The notes under the pieces: model-generated
The model's database searches: none
Seen by the model: the letters and a program-made list of their open reading frames with translations, nothing else
Told to the model about the DNA's origin: nothing
Position numbers and translations under genes: made by a program
Origin: Ancrocorticia sp047602305
GTDB taxonomy: Bacteria > Actinomycetota > Actinomycetes > Actinomycetales > Actinomycetaceae
Length of the DNA stretch: 64,000 nucleotides
Direction: 5' to 3'
Assembly: GCA_047602305.1 (NCBI GenBank)
Contig: JASGHO010000001.1
Coordinates: forward strand, 1,860,001-1,924,000
Shown: in pieces, positions 37,500-44,087 of the stretch
How the letters are laid out: each line of letters opens with the position of its first letter
How positions within the stretch are numbered: position 1 is the first letter of the stretch

Positions 37500-38282
37500 T
37501 CACTCACCGAACGTGAGCTTCCAGCGCTCCTCGTACATCTCGGTGAGCTCCAGCTGGGAACCCGCCGCAGTGTCCGTCAGGACGTACACCTCGGGATGCA
37601 TCTGCACGATCGTTGCCGGCCACTTCGCACTGATGGGGCCCTCGGCGAGCTGGGCGACAGCAGCGGCCTTGTTCTCACCGAAAGCGAGCAGCAGCAGCAC
37701 ACCCGCCTCCATGATGGTTCCCAGGCCCTGCGAGATGCAGGTGGTGGGGACCTTGCTGATGTCGCCGTCGAAGAAGCGGGCGTTATCGCGGATCGTCTGA
37801 GCGGACAGCGGCTCCACGTGGGTGCGGGAAACCAGCGAACCACCCGGCTCATTGAAGCCAATGTGCCCGTTGGAGCCAATACCGAGAATCTGCAGATCCA
37901 CGCCACCGGCATCCTTGATCGCCTGGTCGTGCGCCGCAGCCGCAGCATGCGAATCCGAGACCAAGCCGTTCGGGGTGAAGAGATTCTCGTCCTTCAGGCC
38001 CGTCTTGTCCTCTCCCACCAGCTCGCGGCGCAGCACGTTGCGGTAACGCTCGTAGTGGTCCTCCGGAATACCGACGTACTCGTCCAGAGCGAAAGCCTTG
38101 GAGTTCGCGAGGGTGAACTTACCCTCGGCGTGAGCCGCCCGCAGCTCCGCGTACAGCGGCTCAGGCGTGGATCCGGTGGCAACGCCCAGGTTCGCATTCG
38201 GCTTCTTGTCAAAGACCGAAAGGAGAATCTTGGCGGCAGCTGCGCCAGCAAGTTCTGGGGTGTCGAAAACTCTGATGTGCAT
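37500..38282 (-). CDS. nagB: glucosamine-6-phosphate deaminase
   Basis: Converts glucosamine 6-phosphate to fructose 6-phosphate and ammonia. 260 residues. Motifs: LGVATGSTPEPLY (phosphate binding), LDEYVGIP (catalytic Asp), and GIGSNGHIGFNEPG (active-site His). GAAGGA precedes the ATG. It lies 257 bp downstream of prk on the same strand; whether it is co-transcribed is unclear. Product F6P joins the same pool as mannitol catabolism. Confidence 0.96.
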   Translation of the reverse strand: MHIRVFDTPELAGAAAAKILLSVFDKKPNANLGVATGSTPEPLYAELRAAHAEGKFTLANSKAFALDEYVGIPEDHYERYRNVLRRELVGEDKTGLKDENLFTPNGLVSDSHAAAAAHDQAIKDAGGVDLQILGIGSNGHIGFNEPGGSLVSRTHVEPLSAQTIRDNARFFDGDISKVPTTCISQGLGTIMEAGVLLLLAFGENKAAAVAQLAEGPISAKWPATIVQMHPEVYVLTDTAAGSQLELTEMYEERWKLTFGE

Positions 38283-38539
38283 GTGTGTCCTTCACAAGAA
38301 ATGCGGCGATGCGCCGAGGAAGTGGTGGAGGCGAATCAGAAGCCTCCACTCGAACCCTCCAATTATAAGGAGAACAACGCGAGAATTGGGCGATTGGACT
38401 GACCAATTTGGATGCGCCGACAGAAGAATTTCCCACAGGCCCACCGAATAGCCACCGAACAGCCACCAAACACCCACCGACTGGACTACAAGTCCCTATC
38501 CGAGCCACCTCCAATCCCTATCCGATCCGCCGCCGAGCC

Positions 38540-39445
38540 CTAGCCGGACACTAACCGAGCCCCCGCCATCTCTCGTTCTTTTCGCCCGTTGTCCACGAGG
38601 CGCCAGATGAGTGGGGTGAAGACGAGTTGCATGGCGAGGTCTGTCTTGCCGCCGGGAACCACGATGGAGTTTGCGCGGGACATGAAGGAGCCTTGGATCA
38701 TGGACAGGAGGTAAGGAAAATCAATGCCGCGAGGGTCAGCGAAGCGGATCACCACCATGGATTCATCGGGGGTGGGAATCCAGCGGGCACTGAACGGGTC
38801 CGAGGTATCCACCACCGGCACCCGCTGAAAGTTGATGTGGGTGTTGGTGAACTGGGGAACGATGTAGTGCACGTAGTCGTGCATGCGGCGCAGGATGGTT
38901 TCGGTGACCGCCTCGGTGGTGTAGCCACGTTTGGTGCGATCGCGGTGAAGCTTTTGAATCCATTCCAGGTTGATGATGGGAACCACGCCGATGCACAGGT
39001 CCACGTGGCGGGCCACGTCCACGGTGTCGGTGCGAACTGCTCCGTGCAGGCCTTCGTAGTAGAGCAGGTCTGTTCCTTGCGGGACGTTTTCCCAGGGGGT
39101 GAAGGTGCCCGGTTTGCAGCCGTAGCGGGCGGCTTCGTCGTCGTCATGGATGTAGTTGCGGATCTTGCCGGTGCCGCTGCGCCCGTATTCGGCGAAGAGT
39201 GTTTCCAGATCTTCGAAACGGTTGGCTTCGGGACCGAAATGACTGGGTGGGTCCTCGCCCTTGTCGGCTGCCTGGGCGTGGATGTGTTTCATCTCTTCGC
39301 GGTTGTAGCGGTGGAAGGAATCCCCGTGCACGATAGCGGCGTTGACGCCTTCACGGGCAAAGATTTGTTGGAAGGTTTCGGTGACGGTGCTGGTTCCGGC
39401 TCCCGAGGAACCGGTGATTGCCACCACCGGGTGTGCGCGTGACAT
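38540..39445 (-). CDS. prk: phosphoribulokinase, class I (proteobacterial type)
   Basis: Phosphorylates ribulose 5-phosphate to RuBP with ATP, the step that feeds RuBisCO. 301 residues, the size of the short octameric bacterial class. The P-loop GSSGAGTST lies at 12-20; the catalytic Asp is D42 in HGDSFHRYN and Glu is E131 in YYEGLHGAVR, the same numbers as the Rhodobacter enzyme. NYIHDDDEA and HYIVPQF are also family marks. It is the last gene of the operon cbbM, fbp-like, prk, 17 bp after the FBPase-like gene, with GAGGAGAACCC as ribosome site. No redox-control cysteines of the plant type are present. Confidence 0.95.
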   Translation of the reverse strand: MSRAHPVVAITGSSGAGTSTVTETFQQIFAREGVNAAIVHGDSFHRYNREEMKHIHAQAADKGEDPPSHFGPEANRFEDLETLFAEYGRSGTGKIRNYIHDDDEAARYGCKPGTFTPWENVPQGTDLLYYEGLHGAVRTDTVDVARHVDLCIGVVPIINLEWIQKLHRDRTKRGYTTEAVTETILRRMHDYVHYIVPQFTNTHINFQRVPVVDTSDPFSARWIPTPDESMVVIRFADPRGIDFPYLLSMIQGSFMSRANSIVVPGGKTDLAMQLVFTPLIWRLVDNGRKEREMAGARLVSG

Positions 39446-39462
39446 GGGTTCTCCTCAGCAAT

Positions 39463-40563
39463 CTATGGTTGAGCAAACAACGTACGACTATGAAAAAGCG
39501 GATAGCGCGGCTCGACGTCGTACCCCTTCTCGTGTTCAGCGAAGTAACGGCGGATCCGTGCCACCTCCTCGCGCGCCCCAAAAATGATCGGGGCGCGCTG
39601 ATCCACCGCCTCCGGAACTCGTTCCAGCATGCGATTCGCGGAATCGATGGCGGCACCGCCGGCTTGCTCAACGATCATCGCCAGAGGGGCGCAGGTATGA
39701 AGCAGCGGAATACCGCAGCACCGCGAACGTGTCAGCCTCGGCACGATGAACACTCCCCCGTTCATCAGGACCCGGAACGTACCCATGACCGCCGAATCAT
39801 TCCAGCGCAGAACGAAGTCCTCACCACGAGGGCCGCCCACCCCCGCCGAACACTCCTCCACGTACCGCTTGATCGGCGGCGGCCACTGCGGGCTCTCGGA
39901 AGGATTGATGGCGACGACGTTAGTGGTGGTGGGTACTCGCAGCTGCGGGTGTGTCAGCAGAAAGTTTCCCGCTTCGCGATCCAGAGTGAAGGCATCCACC
40001 CCAGCTCCCGTGGTGAGGACAAGGACGGTCGAGGGGCCAAAGAGCGCCATTCCGGCGCAGAGCTGATGCACGCCAGCCTGCAGGAACTCTGCTTCCTGAA
40101 CCTGCGATCCGAGGGCCGCCTCATCGCGCTCCAGGATGGAAAAACACAGCCCGACGGACTGGTTCTCCGCCAGCCGCGTTGTTCCATGGAGCGCTTCCAC
40201 CGCGAGCAGGTAGCGCGCCCGCAGCCCCGCTGAGACCTGCGAAAACCGCGGGTAGTTGCGCGACCAGGAGGGCACGCCCTCCAACGACTCCAGCCCACCT
40301 TCAAGGGACACCGCTACCAGCTGCGGTAGGCCCGATGTCTGCTCAAGAATGATGGCGGGCGCCAACCGCCGAAGGTGACGGTTGATGGCGCAAGGGTCCG
40401 CGCCGCCGTCGTCAATTCCCGAAAGAATCAGCGGGCCGCGGCTGATGGTAGCCGCCAGCAGTTTGACGGCGACGGCGACGGCGCTGACGATGTGGGCGTG
40501 GTTGTGGCCGTCGGGGCGCTGGCCGACGTCGAGGAGATACTGGGTGAGAGTGCGGGGTGCCAT
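39463..40563 (-). CDS. class I fructose-1,6-bisphosphatase-like protein with altered metal site
   Basis: 366 residues from ATG 40563, which has AAGGAA upstream; the open frame extends further but without homology. The C-terminal half matches CbbF/FBPase closely: VVAINPSESPQW, GPRGEDFVLRW, FRVLMNGGVFIVPR, VEQAGGAA. The catalytic DPLDGSSN, however, reads EALHGTTR (residues 123-130), so metal ligands Asp118 and Asp121 are Glu123 and His126, and the SEE metal pair reads LEQ near residue 74. E299 is kept. In the middle of a RuBisCO operon this is where CbbF normally sits. Either it has lost activity or it uses a remodelled site. Confidence 0.85.
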   Translation of the reverse strand: MAPRTLTQYLLDVGQRPDGHNHAHIVSAVAVAVKLLAATISRGPLILSGIDDGGADPCAINRHLRRLAPAIILEQTSGLPQLVAVSLEGGLESLEGVPSWSRNYPRFSQVSAGLRARYLLAVEALHGTTRLAENQSVGLCFSILERDEAALGSQVQEAEFLQAGVHQLCAGMALFGPSTVLVLTTGAGVDAFTLDREAGNFLLTHPQLRVPTTTNVVAINPSESPQWPPPIKRYVEECSAGVGGPRGEDFVLRWNDSAVMGTFRVLMNGGVFIVPRLTRSRCCGIPLLHTCAPLAMIVEQAGGAAIDSANRMLERVPEAVDQRAPIIFGAREEVARIRRYFAEHEKGYDVEPRYPLFHSRTLFAQP

Positions 40564-40604
40564 GATGGGTTCCTTACCGCTGTGGAGTGGGGGCTTCGTC
40601 CGGA

Positions 40605-40645
40605 GAGATGCCGCCCGTAGGCCATGGCCTATTGGCGTGATTCTC
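40605..40645. repeat. CCAATAGG-family hairpin between cbbM and the FBPase-like gene
   Basis: Begins at the cbbM stop codon: GAGAATCACGCCAATAGGCC on the minus strand pairs with GGCCTACGGGCGG-type sequence, imperfectly. Being inside an operon it could act as a 3' stabiliser that raises cbbM message over the downstream genes. Confidence 0.65.
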
Positions 40646-42023
40646 AGTTGGAGGTGTCGAGGGTTTCGCGCCAGGAGGGGAAGAGGCGGTCGGCATCTGC
40701 AGGGAAGGATTCGAAAGCGCGGGCGAACTCCCGGTGTTCCTTGGCCCACTCAAGCGGATCGGCACCGGCTTCCCAGCACTGGTGGGCCTGGCGCAGGGAG
40801 AGTGCCCCGGCCGCCGGTCCGTCGATGTGGCCGTAGGAGCCGCCACCGGCAGTGTTGATGATGTTGGCGTGCCCGAGATTCTCGAAGAAGCCGGGCAGGC
40901 GCAGCGCGTTCATCCCACCCGAGACAATCGGGGTGGTGGGGGCCATGCCGTACCAGTTCTGGAGGTAAGCCGGTCCCTGGTACTCATCGCGCTCGATGAT
41001 GTAAGCGATGCCGCGATCATCGGCCGCGCCTTCCATCTTGCCGTGGCCCATGGTGCCCACGTGAATACCCGAGGCCCCCTGGAGGCGGGCCATTTTGGCC
41101 AGCACGTAAGCGGTATAACCACGCTTGGACGAGGGAGAAGTGACCATGCCGTGGCCGGCCCGATGGTAGTGCAGGAACTGACGCGAGAAATGCCGACGAG
41201 CAGTGGTGATCATGCCCGGACCACCCACAAAACCATCCACCAGGAAGGCCACCTTGTCCGCGTCGGGCCCGAAGGTTTCCAGGATGAACTCGCCGCGCGC
41301 AATCATCTCGTGATGGTCGTCGGCGGTGATGTTGGCCGAGAAGATCTTCGCCTCCCCGGTCTCGTCCATGGCGCGCTTCATCGCGTCATAGACCAGCGGG
41401 ATAGTGGTCTTGAGCGGGGCGAAGATCTGGTTGCCCTGGGGCTCGTCATTCTTGATGAAGTCCCCACCCAGCCAGAAGTCGTAGCAGGCCCGGGCGAAAG
41501 GCTCGGGGCGCAGGCCCAGCTTCGGCTTGACGATGGTTCCAGCGATGTAGCCACCGTTCTCGACGGGACGGCCGAGGATACGCCAGAGCTCTTTGATGCC
41601 GGTGGCCGGGCCATCGAAGAGTTCGATGGCCCGTCGTGGCACGTAGAAGTCGTACATCTTGGCGTAAGCAATATCGCCCATGCCCTGGTTGTTGCCGATG
41701 GTCAGGGTGAGGAAGGAAACCATCATCATGCGCCCATCAATGACGTTGCGATCGAACAACCCCAACGGGTAGGCGATCCGCACTTCCTCGCTGGCCTCGT
41801 CAGCCAGATAAACAATGGCATCGAACTGCTTGGTGAAATCATCGGTGGTGGAGACTTCCACATTCGTGCCAGTGGAGGACTCGGCCGCGAAATGGGCGGC
41901 GGCTTCCAGGAAACCGGTGCCGGGTTTGGGCTTGAGCTTGTAGGCGCAGAGAATGTGCTGGCCTCCGGCGATGAGATCCTCTTCGCGCAGGCTGAGATCG
42001 GCATAACGGGCTGACTGATCCAT
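40644..42023 (-). CDS. cbbM: ribulose-1,5-bisphosphate carboxylase/oxygenase, form II
   Basis: Fixes CO2 on RuBP to give two 3-phosphoglycerates. 459 residues and, as I recall it, strongly similar along its length to the Rhodospirillum rubrum enzyme (both open MDQS-RY, then EEDLIAGG). All catalytic residues occur at identical numbers: K166 (GTIVKPKLG), the carbamylated K191 with D193 and E194 (GGDFIKNDEP), N111, H287 (HYHRAGHG), loop-6 K329 (GTMGHGKMEG) and S368 (VSGGMNA). It is therefore a true form II carboxylase, not a form IV RuBisCO-like protein. No small-subunit gene is expected or seen. GAGGT lies before the ATG. First gene of the operon, behind a long unusual leader. Confidence 0.96.
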   Translation of the reverse strand: MDQSARYADLSLREEDLIAGGQHILCAYKLKPKPGTGFLEAAAHFAAESSTGTNVEVSTTDDFTKQFDAIVYLADEASEEVRIAYPLGLFDRNVIDGRMMMVSFLTLTIGNNQGMGDIAYAKMYDFYVPRRAIELFDGPATGIKELWRILGRPVENGGYIAGTIVKPKLGLRPEPFARACYDFWLGGDFIKNDEPQGNQIFAPLKTTIPLVYDAMKRAMDETGEAKIFSANITADDHHEMIARGEFILETFGPDADKVAFLVDGFVGGPGMITTARRHFSRQFLHYHRAGHGMVTSPSSKRGYTAYVLAKMARLQGASGIHVGTMGHGKMEGAADDRGIAYIIERDEYQGPAYLQNWYGMAPTTPIVSGGMNALRLPGFFENLGHANIINTAGGGSYGHIDGPAAGALSLRQAHQCWEAGADPLEWAKEHREFARAFESFPADADRLFPSWRETLDTSN

Positions 42024-42046
42024 GACAAGACCTCACTAAAGATGGG

Positions 42047-42150
42047 GAAAGTGGAGAGCGGGTGGAAAGCGATGTGGAAAGTGGGGTGGAGAGCGGGGTC
42101 GAGAGCGGGGTGGAAAGTGGGGTGGAGAGCGGGGTCGAGAGCGGGTGAGC
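42047..42150 (-). repeat. C-rich tandem repeats in the cbbM leader, possible Rho-loading site
   Basis: Two perfect 36-bp copies (42074-42109, 42110-42145), each made of three 12-mers of the type GTGGAGAGCGGG on the + strand, flanked by degenerate copies. In the mRNA the 36-nt unit has 22 C and only 3 G, the composition of a Rho utilisation site. It ends about 24 nt before the cbbM start codon. Confidence 0.75.
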
Positions 42151-42387
42151 TACACAATCCATGTGGTGCAACTATTCTCAAGCGGTTCAATCACAGATGC
42201 TGGGTTTTAGTTCCGTTTAAGTTTGGATTAATTTCTGTTTTGGATACTTATTTATAAGAATCCTAACAATTGTGACCAGGCTCGCATGTGGGACCTTTAG
42301 CTTGAGTTGATTTCTGCAATTTTTCCCAGTCTTGCCAGAGAAGGACGCTCGTCTCAAAATGATAGTTTTCGTTGATATAACAATGTT

Positions 42388-42416
42388 TTCATGAGTATTG
42401 AACGATTTCTCATGAA
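42388..42416. promoter_or_regulatory. dyad TTCATGAG-N13-CTCATGAA in the AT-rich cbbM promoter region
   Basis: Perfect 8-bp arms in a stretch (42180-42420) that is markedly richer in A and T than its surroundings and lies about 370 bp before cbbM. A -35/-10 pair (TTCAAT, TATATC, 17-bp spacing) can be read on the minus strand overlapping it. Candidate operator for the RuBisCO operon; the regulator is not in view. Confidence 0.5.
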
Positions 42417-42651
42417 TAAACATGTCTGGTGACAGTTTCACAGAGGGTTGCCCGCGGCAGCAAGACGCCCGTCTCGTCACTCAAGAGCCCATCGCTCAAG
42501 AATCCGCCACAAAAGAACCCACCACAAGAGAACCCACCGCTAAACCACACTTACACCCATGCCTTTACCGTGGTTTATTGCCGGAAGTGTGGGCTCTTCC
42601 GAACCGGAAGACATGACGGAAGCGTATCTGAGGGTGTCATGCTCATCGAGC

Positions 42652-42709
42652 ACTGCCGTTAGCGTTGGGTATCGCCGTTATAAGGGCGATACCCAACACT
42701 AAGGGCAGT
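42652..42709. other. long hairpin between mtlD and cbbM
   Basis: 23 of 25 positions pair between 42652-42676 and 42685-42709, including a perfect 13-bp inner stem GTTGGGTATCGCC, with an 8-nt loop. It lies between the mtlD terminator and the cbbM promoter region. The neighbouring 42430-42620 shows short AAGARCCCACC-like repeats and no credible gene. Confidence 0.7.
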
Positions 42710-42815
42710 TGTCGGCGGTGTCCCACACGAAGCAGCCACCGGCAAAGAACCCGCTGACTAAGGAGCCACCAATAAAGAAGTGGCCCCACCCAGATCACTC
42801 CGGGCAGGGCCACAT

Positions 42816-42854
42816 GGATCGTGCCAGTAGGCCAAAAACCTACTGGCACGATCC
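42816..42854. terminator. mtlD terminator hairpin
   Basis: GGATCGTGCCAGTAGG pairs perfectly with CCTACTGGCACGATCC (16 bp, 7-nt A-rich loop), about 90 bp after the mtlD stop. The inner part (CCAGTAGGCC) resembles the CCAATAGG core. Confidence 0.8.
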
Positions 42855-42944
42855 CCGGGGAACACCGCCATCTGAGCGGGCCCCGGTCTTCTCGTCAATT
42901 ATCCCCGGCGCGGGTCATCCCGGGTCATCCCGGGTCATCCCAGG

Positions 42945-44087
42945 TTATCCCTGGCGCGCCTCAACGCGGCTGAGAACACCGGCGTAGAGCGGATGCTCCA
43001 CGTCCAAGCCGGTCACCTTGGTGACGAACTCGGCGGCCGGAAGCTCTGCGAGCAGCTGCTGCAGCTCGGTCACTTCCGGGTCCCCTTCGGGATCGAAACG
43101 CAGCGCGGCACCCATGGTGTCGAGCAACGCCTCCGCGCTCAGACCACGCTCGGCCAGCTCAGCTGCCGGACCGACGAAACGGTCGTGGCGGGAGAGCTTA
43201 CGCATCGGCGAACGGCCCACGCGCTCCACCGTGTCCGGCAGATACGGGTTAGCGAAGCGCTTGAGGATCTTGGCGGCATACGCCTCCAAATCAGACTCCT
43301 CGAAGCCGTACTTGGCAACCAAAAGCGAGCGAGTTTCCGCAAGCACCCGAGCAACCTGGGCCGCGATGGCGTCGTCGGCAAGCGCATCCGAAATCTTGGA
43401 CACACCCGCCTGGTAACCAAAGTAGGCACTGGTGGCGTGGCCGGTGTTCACGGTGAACAGCTTGCGCTCGATGTAGGGCGCCAGATCCTCCACCCAGGTG
43501 GCTCCGGGGATGTTCGGGACGGAATCGCCGAACGGCCCCTTCTCGATCGCCCACTCGTAGTAGTTCTCCACCGTCACATCCAGGCCCGCAGCAGGATCCT
43601 GGGCCGGGACGATGCGATCCACCGCGGTGTTCGCGAAGAGTGCACGCGCATCCAGATCATCGCCCTCGTAGTTGGCGCGAATCTCCTTCTCCAGAATGTC
43701 CGTCGCAGAAATCGCGTTCTCGCAGGCCATGACCGCTACGCGCGGAGCACCCGCGGGACGTGCGGCGATACCCTTGGCGATTGCGGGGGCGACGAACTTG
43801 AGGATGGAAGCACCCACCGCCGTCGTCACGATGTCCGCCGACGCAAGAACCTCCGTCAGTGCCTCACCCTCCGTGGCGGAGTTGATGGCATCGAAATCGC
43901 TCACAACGTGCGTCTTCGGGTCATCACCCACCTCGTTGACCTTGTACGAGTCCGCTGCGCGCAGCGCCTCGATAAGACCGGCGGCCACATCCGCGAACGT
44001 CACACGGTAGCCAGCTTCAACCAGAAGCAGACCAACGAATCCACGTCCGATGTTTCCTGCGCCAAAATGGACAGCTTTCATACTCAC
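42945..44087 (-). CDS. mtlD: mannitol-1-phosphate 5-dehydrogenase
   Basis: Oxidises mannitol 1-phosphate to fructose 6-phosphate, making NADH. 380 residues. N-terminal Rossmann fold (VHFGAGNIGRGFVGLLL) and the catalytic-domain motif FTVNTGHATSAYFGYQAG with the expected Lys/His region. The ATG overlaps the stop of mtlA by 4 bp (ATGA), so translation is coupled. The NADH produced makes mannitol a reduced substrate, relevant to the adjoining RuBisCO operon. Confidence 0.96.
   Translation of the reverse strand: MSMKAVHFGAGNIGRGFVGLLLVEAGYRVTFADVAAGLIEALRAADSYKVNEVGDDPKTHVVSDFDAINSATEGEALTEVLASADIVTTAVGASILKFVAPAIAKGIAARPAGAPRVAVMACENAISATDILEKEIRANYEGDDLDARALFANTAVDRIVPAQDPAAGLDVTVENYYEWAIEKGPFGDSVPNIPGATWVEDLAPYIERKLFTVNTGHATSAYFGYQAGVSKISDALADDAIAAQVARVLAETRSLLVAKYGFEESDLEAYAAKILKRFANPYLPDTVERVGRSPMRKLSRHDRFVGPAAELAERGLSAEALLDTMGAALRFDPEGDPEVTELQQLLAELPAAEFVTKVTGLDVEHPLYAGVLSRVEARQG

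Noticed and set aside
40644..42023. RuBisCO-like protein (form IV) explanation
   Set aside because: All active-site residues including the carbamylated lysine and loop-6 lysine are present, and a PRK gene is in the same operon.
42100..42257. Small proteins encoded by the cbbM leader repeats (HPALDPALHPTF or PLSTPLST frames)
   Set aside because: The repeats are open in several frames only because of their composition; no ribosome site or start supports translation.
42422..42616. 64-codon ORF with repeated EPTxxEP units downstream of mtlD
   Set aside because: Repeat-driven open frame, no ribosome site, placed between a terminator and a promoter region.
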